Assembly (NCBI GenBank): GCA_021234155.1
Contig: JAJEKV010000011.1
Span: forward strand, 9,527,712-9,591,711
DNA length: 64,000 nucleotides
Direction of reading: 5' to 3'
DNA from: Isoetes taiwanensis
Taxonomy: Eukaryota > Streptophyta > Lycopodiopsida > Isoetales > Isoetaceae
Made by a program: the position numbers and the translations under genes. This document shows positions 35,294 to 49,040 of the stretch, piece by piece. Each line of letters opens with the position of its first letter. The stretch's first letter is position 1. Below the pieces are notes generated by a model, which saw nothing but the letters and a program-made list of their open reading frames with translations, was not told where the DNA came from and made no database searches.

Positions 35294-35587
35294 TTAAAAA
35301 CTTAACGGTGGTGGCATCCTAAGCTGCACATAGAGATCGTTCCCTTCGGCACGGATTTTCATCTCCAGAAGCCGCTTCTCTGCAAGATTAACCCGATCAA
35401 CCCACTGCTGCACCTTTTCAATGATATAAACTCCGTGATCTTGCATGTGTACCACTTCCAGGCACGAAAATTTCGCCACAACTTTCAGTTTCGTGCCCTT
35501 GGGCTCTTCCATGGCCTCTTCCTTGGGTGGAGCAGATTCGACAGATTCTTCAGTGGGCCTCCTGGCGGTAGTCTTTATCCGCGCCAT
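35294..35587 (-). CDS. Small protein with histone H3 tail-like N-terminus
   Basis: Intact 97-codon minus-strand ORF, ATG to TAA, preceded by a CT-rich leader typical of plant 5' UTRs. The N-terminus MARIKTTARRPTEE parallels the histone H3 start MARTKQTARKST at A1, R2, K4, T6, A7, R8 and T11, but not at K9/S10. An acidic/Pro segment follows, then a helical region (VYIIEKVQQWVDRVNLAEKR) that could form a short coiled coil. No histone fold is present. Plant transposon-associated proteins with H3-like starts exist to my knowledge, so it could be element-derived. Codon use looks genuine; expression is unknown. Confidence 0.5.
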   Translation of the reverse strand: MARIKTTARRPTEESVESAPPKEEAMEEPKGTKLKVVAKFSCLEVVHMQDHGVYIIEKVQQWVDRVNLAEKRLLEMKIRAEGNDLYVQLRMPPPLSF

Positions 35588-36642
35588 TGTCGGAATAGGG
35601 AGAGGAATAGGCGGAGAAGGAGGATCGAAGGATGGCGTTGGAATAAGAAGAGCTCGGATCGGAGGATGATATAGGCGGCAGCTGCATGGTAAAAATCACC
35701 ATAATGACGTTCTTAAACGACGTGCCCGAAAATAAATTCCGTAACAATAATTAATTATAAACAATAATCAATAATCAATTTCGTAATGATGTATTCCTAA
35801 AATCGATTAAAATAAAATATATACTTCCCTATGTATTCCAAGCGTATTTCTTTCTTCATTTCTTTTTCTTATTTTTTGGAGTGACCATTGAACTAAAATG
35901 GCACCATGGATGAACCCTAAATTCCGAGTTAAACCATTGAGATCTTCACCGAGATAAGCCGTAAACCATGATTGGGGTCAAGTGTAGAATAACTTGAATC
36001 TAGTTGGGAGTAGATTTAGCGAAAACATTGATCCTATATAACACATGCCTATAGTTCCCAGCTCTACGGTCCTCTACAGCTGCTCCATGATCACAAATGA
36101 ACACAACTTGTGAAGCTTGCAATATTTCTAGATTGGATGTAAATATAAGGTAGAGGGTAGGCTACATGAATAAATAATGGACGTAAAAATAAGGTTAAGG
36201 GTAGGGTAAGTCTCTTTTGGAATATTTAGGGGACCTATGGGATGCTGCCACATGGTGACGTAAAAAGTACTATCCATCTATTAGCCTTACAGTCCATGTT
36301 TCCACAACTTCTCAAAGCACCATTTGTGCATGACCTGACATTATATATACTTGAGGTACTAGATGCGCGTCTTCAATTATTGAGCCATCACCAGTCACCA
36401 TGACCTTCTTTGTACAAACTTGTTAATTATGGACTGTACTAGATGCGTCTTCTGTTGAGCCATCACTTCTCACCATGCTCTTCTTTGTACAAACTTATTG
36501 AATACTGACTGTAGTATCATCATTATTGCAAAGGTTTTTCCTCAAAAATGAGGCAGGTTTTTTTTTTAATCCCATTAATAATGGTTGTACTAGCCCATTG
36601 TATGGGTCCCATGACCTATTGTTCTTCATGGACGTTAAAAAA

Positions 36643-36683
36643 TCTATTCTATTCTATTCTATTCTATTCTATTCTATTCTATT
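36643..36683. repeat. (TCTAT)n microsatellite, about 8 units
   Basis: Uninterrupted TCTAT/ATTCT pentamer run. Confidence 0.9.
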
Positions 36684-36703
36684 GCACTTTTGAAGGCTCT
36701 CTG

Positions 36704-36761
36704 AGATCGCACAACATACTAGAGGTAAGGGGAGATCGCACAACATACTAGAGGTAAGGGG
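36704..36761. repeat. 29-bp perfect tandem duplication
   Basis: The unit starting AGATCGCACAACATACTAG and ending GGTAAGGGG occurs twice head to tail with no mismatch. Confidence 0.9.
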
Positions 36762-37638
36762 ACCACCCTCCTCGTAGTCGACTTAACCCCACTAGGGATG
36801 CATGCATCCACCCCTAAAAGGTGTCAAACTCATACTGAGCCCTCTCGTCGTGCCATCTAATTCAATTCTAAGTCATGCATAGAGATCGCATGATTCCAAA
36901 CTATCACATAAAGTTATGCAAATTTTAAACAAGTGACGTTTTTATACCCCAAATTTTGCTGAACTCTACAATTTTGGTGGAGTCTTTGCTCGTCCTTCGA
37001 GCCTCCCACAACCCTTCTTAGTCAAACTTTGGGATTTTATCCCCAACTCTCCCTATAAGCAAGTTATATCAACCAATCAGGGCATGCCAGTGCTTTGATC
37101 TGGTAACATATATCATTGCTCTAATATGAATGCTCCCTGAACCTATAAAATGTTGCCATTGTATAAATAAGAGAAATTTGCATCTCCAATAACCTATGGG
37201 ACAATCTATATTGCAAAAGCTTATCTACATGTTAGCACCTGGCAACAACACATAACATAATATAACATATATGATTTAACATACCACCTCAAAGTGTAGT
37301 CCATCTATCAACATCAATATTATCATAGAACGTAAGTCATTCATCATACAAGGAGGAACTACCCTAGCCCAGACTCCAAGGGTTTGACTGATGGTCAAGG
37401 CCTCCAGATATCAGCAGACAAAATCATGACAATGAGCTTGACTAGTATAGAACGTTTGCTAAAGTTGTTCACTCCATCTGCCCCTCCTGTTCACATTCGG
37501 AGGAACGAATCCAGGCTCACACGCCATTCCGAGGAGGCAGGAACGGGAATACATCTCGCCGACGTTGTACATGGGAACTATGGTAAACTAGAGGACCATA
37601 ACCGCAACCCCATGACCTTGTCAGACTGATATTCGACC

Positions 37639-38782
37639 CACATGCAATAGTAGACTATTAGGCCTAGTTCCTGGTGAGTCCCTAATCGACCCAGCATGAC
37701 ATGGTCCCTCCTCCCCCATCCAGTTCCAATGTCACGCTTGTTTAACCCAATCACTATGCAACATCCATAGTCAGTTGGGTTCTTATGCACAGGCAAAATC
37801 TTATGGGAATTAAGAGGAGTCTAACTAGAAGCATCTTTTATCCTACAAGCCTCTAGATCTCTACCTCTCTTTCCCAAGCACAAGAGGTGCAAATTCATGG
37901 CAACAATCAACCGCCCACCACAACATAGTTTGAGAATCTGATATAACACCATAACATCCATCTAAACATACAAGGGTCAATATCACTCGAACACCAGCCA
38001 ACCCCTATTTGTTTCCTTACTCGAGCCATCTCCTCTTGACGTCTCCATCTTCTCCAACTGCTTTTGTTTCTACTCCCTAGATTTAGATAACCTTCCCCAA
38101 ATTGATTAGGGTTTGGGCGATAAGGATTGGGGTTAGACCATATTTAGTTAGTTTCATTGGCCCAAAAGAAGGGTTCCATGTGGCACTCAAGGTACCTCCT
38201 TAACTGTAATGCTAATTAATACCCCTAAAGATTTGTAATCCCATTATATATCTTCATATTGTAATAATGTGCAGTACATCACAATTCCTACCTTTTTTCT
38301 TTTCACATTCTTCCTTTCCTTCTTTGGCATGCCTTATTACACTTCCAAATTTAAGAACACATCCTTAAGCATTTTGGTAAGGGGCAAACATATGCTAGTG
38401 TGTCCGAACGTATGCTTTTAGTGAGGTTTTAGTCCGCTTAAAGCACCCTTGCTTTTGCTTATTTTTGGTACTAGTGGGTGTAACAACTCGTCATTTTTTC
38501 CATGCCCTTCATGTCCACCTCAACATCGTTAGGAATTGATTGTGGGATTTTGGATGGATTTTCGCGTGACTGGTGGTATGTTGTACAGTCGAGCCTCTTA
38601 ACTAATTTTAGCTCGTGGCCCATGCAAATTCTCCCTCTAAATTCTCGCTTTGTCAAGAAATTCATGGCGCTCCCTAATGCAGATTGGGGGTCATAGGATT
38701 GGATTTTCGGTCAGATGATTTCCAATGCACTAATCCAGATTTGTTGGATCTCATTGAAACTCGGGAGATATCGATTGATGAT
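37639..38782 (+). repeat. Inverted 1.15-kb repeat, copy A
   Basis: Runs from CATGCAATAGTAGACTATTA to TATCGATTGATGAT and matches copy B (53775-54948) in reverse complement with modest divergence throughout. Copy B continues into coding-like sequence (78 bp absent here), after which GCAGTAGTTGAACAAG resumes in both. Copy A therefore seems to be an internally deleted piece of the same transposon family as the 51-54.9 kb element. Confidence 0.8.
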
Positions 38783-39435
38783 ATGCACGTATGCAGTAGT
38801 TGAACAAGAAAAGCTTGTTGAACGTGAAAGCGTTTGTGCGTGTTTTCTCAATTGCCCTGTTGTACTCAAACATAGCAACAAAAACTAAGAGCGACAATGT
38901 AGGGAAACACTATTCCCAAAGTACGACCTTGTACATTGGTGCTAAAGCCCTAGAATACCATACCATACGGTTCAATATGGCAAAAAACCAAGAATCGCAA
39001 CTTAATCCATGTATACGCCCACAACCATTGTGAATTCCAAGTCCGATTCTTATGATTGTACTCTCTGTGAAGATATCATATTTGAATCCATAATGCTTAT
39101 AGAGGCAAGATGAGCAAACATAAAAGGTTATTGCGATGCTTACTAAAATGCCCTCCATCTAGGAATATTTTTGGTAATTTAGTAAAAAATTAAGCCATTT
39201 GGTAAATTTCCCTCTCTCTCTATCAAACTCATTTTTCAATAATTGTACGCCAATTTTCAAGCCAGAAAGCTTTGGCGCCAAGAGTATTTTGAGTTCAGAA
39301 GCAAGGAACAAAGCAGAGCTCCCTAAAACGAAGGGATCTACAACTGAACTCCACCTTATACTTCTGATGTTTTTATATTTCATTTGTTCAGTTATACCAA
39401 GCTCTTGATCAGCAGGTTTGTTCTAGATCTGTGGA
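38783..39435. other. 5' flank of TIO
   Basis: Holds the end of repeat copy A and sequence unlike copy B, then about 250 bp presumed to be promoter and 5' UTR of the TIO gene. No clear TATA box. Confidence 0.4.
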
Positions 39436-42400
39436 ATGGGGGTAGAAAACTACCATGTCATTGAGCTCGTCGGAGAGGGATCCTTCGGCAAGGTTTATAA
39501 AGGAAGAAGAAAATATACTGGACAGGTATTTTGTACATTTGTGCTTTATGCGGTGATTTATGAGTTTAAATGTTGATGTTTCTTCTTAGACCGTGGCTAT
39601 GAAGTTCATACTGAAACATGGAAAAAGTGACAAAGATATCGAGAATTTGAGGCAAGAAATAGAGGTGCGTTCCCCTCTGCATTGCATTGGAGTTTAACGT
39701 GTTTGATAGCATCTTATAGATATTTCTATGGTGACAATAGTTTGTAATTGTTTTTAGAATAAGATTATGCAAAGCTAAGGCTTACTGGGTGGAAAATCGT
39801 TTAGAACTGCAAATGGTTCATAATGGTATTAGCTTCTAAGCTGAAAGGATTCTGACCTACACAAAAGAATTATAAAACATTAACAAGAAATAAGCAGTAC
39901 AGGTGTTGGAATCCATGCACAAATATGCCAGTGTAGAAAAGCAACTGTTTCTTTTAATAAACTTATTGTATCTAGGTTGATACAAACACAATGGAAAAAA
40001 TAGTTTCTCTCTAGGCCTCCATTATTCATGTTGCTGAATTGCTAGAATTAAAATAATATTCACATAAACGTTCAATTTTCCCCCGCCCTTTCAGAGCTGA
40101 AAAGTATCCGGTTAAACAGATCAAAGGTGCTCTAGTCTTGTTTATTACTTGAAACAGAGTGTACTAGATTTCAAGGACATCAATATTGTAATTTTTTAAA
40201 GTTTAAAGATGATGCTGCTGGAGTTGTTTATATGGCGGATTTTGAGATTAGTTTTCTTGCAACACTTATATGCTGTTGATTGCAGATTCTTCGTCAATTA
40301 AAACACGAGAACATCATTGAGATGCTGGATGCATTTGAGAGCCCACAGGAATTTTGCGTAGTCACGGAGTTTGCACAGGTGCAATGCTTCTGTTCCTTTC
40401 CAGTTTTCTCCTCATGTGATTTGGTTGATCTTAATCCCAAATGACCTTAGGTCCATTTTTTTTTTCACCTGTTCTATTACAAACCCTTACTGTTATAGTA
40501 TAGAATATTTATATCCCATTCAGTATTGCAGCCACACAGTACGTATTCATTATATATGCTTACAATTGATCATTCATATTACTACGTTACGTATTATCAT
40601 TTGTAGAGTTCGTTTGAATATGGATAATATCCAATTTCCTGGACTGAAGGACCTGTGGGACTTTTGCAGGGAGAACTCTTTGAAATCCTTGAGGATGATA
40701 AATCTTTGCCAGAAGCCCAAGTTCAGGCCATTGCAAAGCAGTTGGTCATTTCTTTGTCTTTCTTGTCGCATGAAGAAGTTTTACAAAAATCACGATCAGC
40801 AGTCAGAGCTGACAAAAGTTAAAATGAACAGGTCAAGGCATTACATTACCTTCATTCACATCGAATAATCCATCGTGATATGAAACCTCAAAACATACTG
40901 ATTGGAGCTGGGGGCATTGTTAAGGTAAGGATGAGGAATCACAATATATTGTTTCTAAGTGGTACTTATTCTGGATTGTTATCCATTTAGCTATGCGACT
41001 TTGGATTTGCCCGTGCCATGTCCTGCAACACCATGGTTCTGCGTTCCATTAAAGGTAAAATCCAAGAAATCTTTTATCTAGAATAAATTTGTATATGAAA
41101 CTGCAGAGGCTATAGTTATATGGAATCTTCAGGCTTATTAAAACTTTAACTCAATAAGCTTTTGTTTGATAAGCTTATTAAAGCTTATTTATGAAAGTTT
41201 CTTACCCCTTTTAATGGGTTACGATTATTTGTTAAGGATGAATTCTTGATTTGTAAATTGCATAACAAAATTAACACGTAGTTTTTTTGCTCCCGGATAA
41301 TCAGGACTAATGAGGCTTGATTAGTATCTTATCAGGAACACCACTATACATGGCCCCTGAACTTGTTAGGGAGCAACCCTACAACCATACAGCTGACCTT
41401 TGGTCACTCGGTGTCATTCTGTAAGGAAGCTCTATATGGAGTTATTTTTAGTCAAGATCGATCTTAAACTTAATTTTTATACATGTTTCTTCTTCTAAGG
41501 TATGAATTATTCGTTGGGCAACCTCCTTTTTACACGAATTCTGTGTACACACTGATACGACATATAGTGAAGGTGCCAACTTTCAGACTGCTAAATGTTG
41601 ATTACACTTTGCATGGTATATCTTAAGCATGTGAGCATCGTGTTGTGCAGGATCCTGTGAAATATCCTGATAATATGAGCTCAAGTTTTAAGAGCTTTTT
41701 GAAGGGCTTACTTAACAAGGTCAAGTTCTGCTTTTTTAGTTGCTGGTGCTTTATATTTCTCCCAAGTTCATAGTGAATCTGAATGTCGAACTACTAAATT
41801 TTCTAGGTTTCTCAAAATAGGCTTACTTGGCCTGCACTATTGGATCATCCCTTTGTCAAAGAAACTCCAGAAGAAATAGCAGCTCAGGTAGTTGTAATAA
41901 CTTGGTCCTTGTGCAGCTTCTTCCTTTTATTTCTGTTCATGATTCATGCTTATGCAGGAGGCTCGAGCTGCTACAGCAGCTGAGAGGGGCTGTGATGCTG
42001 CATGGAGAGGGGAAGCCAACATTTCGTTGTTGCCAGCAGAGAAAGTTACAGCAGACTCTTCAGGTCTAATTCATATTGGGATGTTGTTTATGGTTGGATT
42101 ATGTCAATTGAGGGTTCCCCCTTAGTGCTATGTGGAAGATCCATGGTTTTCTCATCTTATATTAGGAGCACTTTGCAGCATGTCCAATGAAGTGTACCAT
42201 GGTGGTTCTGGTTTTGGTGAGGCTAAGAAGTTATTTAATTTGTGACAGCTGAAGCACAGAATCCCAGCGAAAAACCAACTATTGAAGCAGATAAGCCTGG
42301 TATTATACCTTCAAATGATGCCATGGACTCCTCTATTCCAGAGCACTCAGGTAAATATATATCATCCTCAAGTGAATCATATTATTGGAATGACTAGGTG

Positions 42401-45400
42401 AAGTTTGGATGGGTTTTATGTGCTATCTTGTTCACTGTCCTTGCAGATCCTTAATTCTGTATGTTCTTGGTCTCATAGACCCTATGTCTTCCGTAGACGT
42501 TAATAAATTTCTTTCTTTCTTTCATCCACCATTTGTGTCGAAGACGTTACAGTCCTTGATAAACTGGAAACGACTTCACGCACAACAAAAGGAGCAGTTT
42601 CAATTGGACAAGACCGTGGCGCCCTAGCGCACATTTTGCACCCATTTCGAAATCTGAACATCAAAGGTGCTGCTGCTCTAACCAGGTAGATTTTGTCTTC
42701 TTTGTTACTTCAAAGCATAAACATGCATTGGATTTGGAATTTTAAGCAGGTCTTTTTTTTATCTCCTGTTGTGATGATGGCCTACTATTACAATAGTTTA
42801 TTTTGCTTATTCTCGTTCTGGTATATCACACACATAAGATTGATTTTATCAGAAACCGCAGCAGACTAGTGATGCCTGCTGCTGGGCATGCATAGGCTGG
42901 TATCAGAACTTAAGATTGATTTGCATGCCTGTGCGTGTCCATTAGGTATTTATTGCAGGTTGGGTTGCTAATGATCTGTAACCAGAAGAACTTTCTCTTA
43001 GTTTATTGGACATGTCAACAAGCCTTTTGTTATGTTACATTTTACACTTCTAGACTTGTCTCTTGTGATGGAAATGTATCTGAGGCTTTGAGCTCTAACC
43101 TTTCTGAGATGGAACACAGTGATCAAGCTATTGCAAATGCCAATCGAGCATTGAGAATCCTATCAAATCTACTTGCAGCAAGTGCAATCACTCAGAAAAC
43201 TGCAGTTGAAGACATAATTCCAGCACTATTAGGCCTAGCACGTGCATCTATGGGGGCTAATACTCCTCAACATGTTGGCTTGCTGATTAAGGTTTGATCA
43301 TTTGTTTATTTGCTTGTTATTGTTCAGATCTACACCTTACGATTCAATTATAATTTTGTAAGTGATACAAGCATCCTCAAGAAAACATGCATAATAGCCA
43401 TGGGATGTATGAGAGCTCTGAGAATGTCCAGATTTACATTTAGCTACAACTGTTCATGACGTCTAATTCTAGAGAAATTAGTACTTATGCTGCATTTTAA
43501 CTATAGCTGTTTGTGGCAATTAGTTTTAGAAAGAAAGAAAGAAAGATTATATTAACGTCTACGAGAGACCGCTTGGGTCTATGAGACCAAATATACATCA
43601 ATCATGTCCAGCTAGGGGCGCATTTGCAGTTTCTTAGTGTGCTTGAAGATCTTTTCTGTTTCATTCTTGTCTAAAAGATGATTTTGTTTACAGGGACTAA
43701 GCGTGTTATGCAAAATGATGGATGTCGGTGCAAGTAAGATGGACAGTGCTTATTTGCATCATAGTGTTGCACTTTTACGCCTATATCCTCAGGTAAATTG
43801 GAGAAGCATATTTTCATTTTATTTCATCCGTTACATTCTGTTTGATGCTGCAGGCAGTGACCTACCAAAACGACCCATCGGGACGGGTGCTATATGAATC
43901 AACTGCTTGTGTTGGGCAACTGCTTGTGCATGTTGCTAATGGGATTCGAAAGATGGATGATGCAAGTGGAGGTTTAGACAGTGCTGCAAAAGCAGAAAGT
44001 CAGGTGCAATAGTAGAACATCTCTGCATGTGTTTGAATACCAACGGCTCAGGGTTGATCTCAGGATCATGTACGGCCGCACCAGCAGCAACTGAAGCATT
44101 GAAAGGTATCTGGGCCCTTTCTGATGCTTTATCTTTCATAAGTGGTAATGGGCAGCCAAAACAAGGATTTCCTTTAGCTGTTGCTAGAGGTTATGCTAAG
44201 GGATGGGCAGATGAGAAGCGAATGGATTGTAAGCCTTCTGATGGAGGCCTGGGGGTTATAGAGCTTTTGACGGACAGTATAGCGACGTCTAAAGGTGTGC
44301 AAGTGGCCATCTGTTACGCACTTCTCCATGGTTCTGATTCAACACTTACTTATATAATGCAGGTGAATTACTAATCTATATTTATCAATTGCTTATAAGG
44401 CGGTAAACTGAACTATCTTATTTGCAGTGCTTCAACAATAAAATAAAAATATAACCATGTTAGGCTTATTAATGTCTAGGACCCATAGGGTGAACAAGAA
44501 CAAGAACAAGAACAAGAACAAGAACAAGAACAAGAACAAGAACAAGAACAAGAACAAGAACAAGAACAAGAACAAGAACAAGAACAAGAACAAGAACAAG
44601 AACAAGAACAAGAACAAACAAGATGGATCTGCAAGGAGGTTGATTGTGTCCAAGACATAAAAAAATCTATGAACTAAAACATCTAATTAAAATTCAACGA
44701 GGGATGATCCAATTGCTGTAGTAGCACTTCCAAGAAATGTACTCTAATACCAGCATTTGGCCTTCTGTAAATCCTACCTTGTCTTCTCTTCTGAAAAGAT
44801 TGTTTGTGGTTCTGTTTTGCTGCCCGTCTTACTTTCTTAGACTTGCTAATGTCACTCCTTTAATATCATGAAGTTGTTAATGTCACTCCTTTAGTATCAT
44901 GAAGTTTTCTTTTCTCTGGGGAGCCGTCCACCATTCCAACCTGTTTGTGACTCTTTATCAACTAGGAAGAATGAAGAATTTTCTGTTTTGGCCAGTTGAG
45001 GTGTGTTTCTATTATTTAGGATATTCCTCATTTTTGAGCAGGTTCATGAACAAGTAAAGATACACATTTCTGATCATAATGCTTTATGAGTTGCTGTAAG
45101 GTTGTTGGATGTCTGAAAAGGTGACATCTTCCTCTTTAGATGTAATCATAAGAGAACTGGACCATACTCAGTTGACACAAATCTACTATGTCCCTTCTGT
45201 CTCTGCTCTTTTTGTGGTTCTCAAGTCTTTCCTTGTATAATTTAGCTGAGACTATTACTTAGCAGGCACGCCTACTTCATGGCCATCGTACCTATTTCTT
45301 AGTGGCCCTTATAATTTGTAATATATCTTTGCCGTAGTCTAGACATGTTCATTTCTTGTTTATTGTTAAAACATATGTATATGAGACAAACCCAAGATAT

Positions 45401-48156
45401 TGTTTAAGTTGTGGACATTATTTAAGTTTGTATATATGCAGCTACCATTTAAACTGTTGGAATTGCATTGCTAATCAATATGCAGGTTGCCATTTCATTT
45501 ATTTTGGTGCTGACAGGCAAGGGGATTATGACTTGCAGGTACTTCTTCGATGCTGTGTTCTATCTCCTATTGTTTGTGCTGTTCTGTGTGGTATACAGAC
45601 GAAAGAGTCTCCAGCCATGCAAGGGAATGGAGGTGGTGATGGTACAGCTGTTGGTGCAATATTCAGATTATTATTGGTACATAGTGCAGTGAGTAATGGG
45701 GCAGGTGCAAATGAGAGCTCTAGATCTACTTCCACATCTGGACTATTATTTCATGCTAGCTTATTGCTCTCTGCAATTGCACAAGGTTTAGCATCTCAAG
45801 GTAGAAGGGGGCTATCTTGCATGCTGACTTTGTCCCCACCTAAAGAGCGGGCCCGCCTGGAAGCACTAGCAAATCTAGCTCTACCTGGTGTTTTTTCTGC
45901 ACCGCACATTCTTCATCCACAGAAGGCAGGGGCAATGCTTGCTCTGGCATCAATACTATTGCTCAACCCTGATACAAATGATGACAAAGCTAGGGTAGCT
46001 GCAGAATCAGTATTTGCCCTGGTACCTTTAAACAACATCAAGTTTCATGAATTTGAGATTTTCTCTCATTACTCAGATAAGAACGAGCAGGTTTTGTATG
46101 TACGAAGTGCCGGAATGCTAACTAATTGGCATGGCCTCTGGGATGGCTTTGTTGGACTTGTTGAAGCAAAAATTAGATGTGCTGGATCAGACGAGGCCTT
46201 TTCTGGAGGTCTTCATTTGTTTCTCATGTCATTGTTGGCTATGTGTCCAAAAAATACAAATAATTATCCTGACAATTTTGAAGGTGGCGTTGGTCTCTCT
46301 CCACAAGGCGTGGTATGGACTGTCAAGACCATTGCGCACTTATTACCTAAGTGTGGTTTCCATGATATTTTGCTCAGAAAAGACATCCTTGTTACATTGT
46401 TAAGTTTACTTGGAAAGAGACATCTTGTACATGTGCAGTTATGGGAAGGCAGTAATGGAGGGAGCGGTGGCCTGCAGGAGCTTGTACAGTGTATCATTGA
46501 AATTCTAGATTTTCCATTCTCGTTCTCATCTACAACATTAGGATCTTCTGCTAATGATGGAGATTTATCAAAGGCTGTCAATGCAGTTATACCACAATAC
46601 TGGCAACTCCTTCAAGAGGTTTGAAAACGTGGATCTGTGTGTTTCAATCTCATGTGATGTACTACCCGAGCATATGTGTTACCAGGGTTATTCACAAGTA
46701 GTTCAAGCAGTCTAAGATTGCTGTATGGATAAATCAAACTATGCATTAGTAACATGCATTATGAATTCTCTAAGTGAACAAGCACATAGCCAGAAAGAGC
46801 TATAATTTTTGAAGTCGCCCCTAATTCAGGGCCTTTTTTATGATATGAGTATATGTTTCAATATGGGGCATTGTTAGTTACCAATAGTTGATCTCATTCA
46901 TGACTGCTAATTATGATTGTTGTTAAAATATATCATGTTTGGGTTGTTCCAGAGCCATGCTGCCCTGCAACTTGTACGGTGCTTGGAGTTGCTTGATTCA
47001 AATGATGTTAGCAAGCCTGTTGCCCTTGTGTCAAGGATGGTACAGAACTCCAGAGCGTTGGTGATTGAGATAGTAAAAGAAGGTTTTCTGTCTCCAGTTC
47101 TTATGGCTAAGTTGATGGACCGATCAAGCCCTGTGAATGTGGTATCTGATGTTCTTATGATAATATCTAACCTTGCTCGAATGTCAAAGGTAAATTCAAC
47201 CTTGTTCATTCTCATGCAGTTTGATATCATTGTTCCTAATGCGGCATGTGAACTTACGAATTTTATGAGTCCATAGGAGATGCAAATCTGTGGGAAGCAA
47301 TAAGGCATTTCTTAACACACAGTGATCCAAATGTGCGGGCAAAGGTGTGCAATACTTTAGGCAACATGTGCTGCCATACCCCATACTTTTATGATTCCCT
47401 GGTAAGCTATTATTTTGGCCTGACTGTTTTCACGATTATTCACATTTTGAAAATAAACATTTGCTCGTCGTTTTTTTTCTGCAGGTCAAATATAATATCA
47501 TAACTTTGCTTATTGATAGATGTGCAGATCCTGATCGCAATACCAGGAAGTTCGCATGTTTTGCGGTAGCTTTACTATATTTGCCATTAATGTAGAATTA
47601 CAGTTAAAAACCTTGCTAATACACACAGTTATGTAGGTTGGTAATGCTGCATATCACAATGAACAACTTTATGATCATCTTCGGCAGGCAATTCCACACT
47701 TAGCAAATCTTTTATTAGGAGACGAGGAGGATAAAACAAAAGCAAATGCTGCCGGAGCTCTCAGTAATCTTGTTCGGAATTCTAATAAGCTCTGCGAGGA
47801 CATTATATCCAAGGGGGCTTTGCAGGTACGTGCATGTTGCCTTATTAATAATACTTGTTTCAAATGTTCATAACTTTGGGTGATGGCATTGGTCCCAGGC
47901 TTTGATCAAAGTAACAGTTGATAGCTCATTAGCACTCTCACACGAAGGCAGAGAAACAAACAATGACTCTCCTTTGAAGATTGCTCTATTTTGTCTTGGC
48001 AATATGTGTATTCATGCATCTTGTCGCCAGCATTTGCGCTCTCCAGAGCTGTTCTCTGTGCTGCTTCGTCTCCGAAAATCAGCAGATCCAACTATCATCA
48101 AGTACTTGAACAGGATTACAAATAAGTTTCCTGATATTTTAGTTCACCCTAAATAA
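39436..48156 (+). CDS. TIO: TIO/FUSED-type Ser/Thr protein kinase, 23 exons
   Basis: Exons: 39436-39525, 39590-39664, 40286-40378, 40670-40744, 40832-40924, 40991-41054, 41336-41420, 41500-41572, 41651-41719, 41807-41887, 41958-42063, 42249-42350, 42544-42685, 43054-43291, 43694-43792, 43854-43998, 44064-44362, 45539-46618, 46953-47189, 47270-47401, 47485-47565, 47637-47825, 47899-48156. They join to 1301 codons, close to Arabidopsis TIO (about 1,320). The N-terminal kinase has GEGSFGKV, K35 in [13 protein letters not shown] (D127), DFG (D145) and MAPE (E172), all intact. The long C-terminal region is armadillo/HEAT-like helices. Orthologues drive phragmoplast expansion in cytokinesis. The exon 16 donor is chosen at 43998 (AAA|GTCAGG) because the stronger-looking one at 44003 breaks the frame. 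It lies between two inverted transposon copies. Confidence 0.93.
44493..44617. repeat. (AACAAG)n microsatellite, about 21 units
   Basis: Uninterrupted hexamer run inside TIO intron 17 (44363-45538). Its six-frame products are low-complexity (Lys-Asn, Leu-Phe, Ser-Cys) and not genes. Confidence 0.95.
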
Positions 48157-49040
48157 GCTTGCAGTTGCCTAATGGAAAGAAACACAAGTTTCTGGGCCGA
48201 AAAACAGCAATGTTCCTGCGTTGTAAAATAAACATGAAATAAATAGGACTATCAGGATAGTGAAATTTCATTTTGTCAAAATAGCCATTTAAACAAGATT
48301 ACACTGTAAGTTACGACTTTCGCTTCAGTAAATCAAAATGATGCCAGCAATTTATTCAAGTAATACCATCCATTCTTTGGTCAGTAGGGCAAAGCCCCGT
48401 TGGGCACCTCCCATTGGGTGTAGCTTGAAAATCAATGGATAGTTGATGTGTGGAAAACTTGCCATAAGTCATTGTAGGTTGGAGGGGTGGGAAGTTATAC
48501 CCTAAAGAAATGCAGCTGGCCAACGTTTTTTTTTCCCCTTGTTCATGGCCTTCTAAAGACTTACTTTTGTGGAGCATCATGGCCATAAGACACCATTGCA
48601 TGGATGATGTCAATGGGGGCTACTAATTTTCGATTTAAATTGTGGAATAAGAGTAGCATGGAGCTGGGCTCTAGCTTGGTTACAACCAAAATAAATTTCC
48701 AAAGCATCAAAATCAAAAGGCCATCATTGGTATCATGGATGTGTTGCTCCTCTCGTAACAATGGCTATGATGGCGTTGATGTACTTTTGCAAGGAAGAAA
48801 CTAATGTATAGAGCTGAATGAATTGAATTGAATTTTATTGGAGAACTTGGTAGACTTGAATTGTTGAGATTATTTGATTTACATTTCAGGAAAACTCCAT
48901 CCTGATATTTGCATAATTGTTATTGTTGGATTATTGAATTTGACGGGAACATTTGCGTAATGCCTTTCGCAACTGGTATGGTATCTTATACAATGAAGAT
49001 GGAATAATATCTTCCATCGTCTGCTGGTTTTATGGGCATC
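48157..49040. other. TIO 3' UTR and spacer
   Basis: AATAAA-type signals occur just after the stop (AATAAACATGAAATAAATAG at about 48228-48247). The rest holds only short ORFs without recognisable content. Confidence 0.5.

Larger units (their letters stand above)
35588..37638. other. Intergenic with short repeats
   Basis: No supported gene. Contains a diverged direct repeat of about 79 bp (36357-36435 and 36438-36513, sharing CATCAC and CTTCTTTGTACAAACTT), a pentanucleotide microsatellite and a 29-bp tandem duplication. Confidence 0.5.

Noticed and set aside
40371-40868. 165-aa ORF overlapping TIO exons 4 and 5
   Set aside because: Different frame from the kinase and runs through introns; a shadow ORF.
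44432-44660. ORFs of Leu-Phe, Ser-Cys and Lys-Asn repeats on both strands
   Set aside because: Six-frame products of the (AACAAG)n microsatellite in a TIO intron.
45356-45538. Extension of the 422-aa ORF upstream of 45539 as coding
   Set aside because: That part is TIO intron 17; the frame joins exon 17 exactly at the acceptor CTTGCAG|GTACTTC.
46264-47308. Minus-strand ORFs opposite TIO exons 18-19
   Set aside because: Antisense shadows of well-supported exons.
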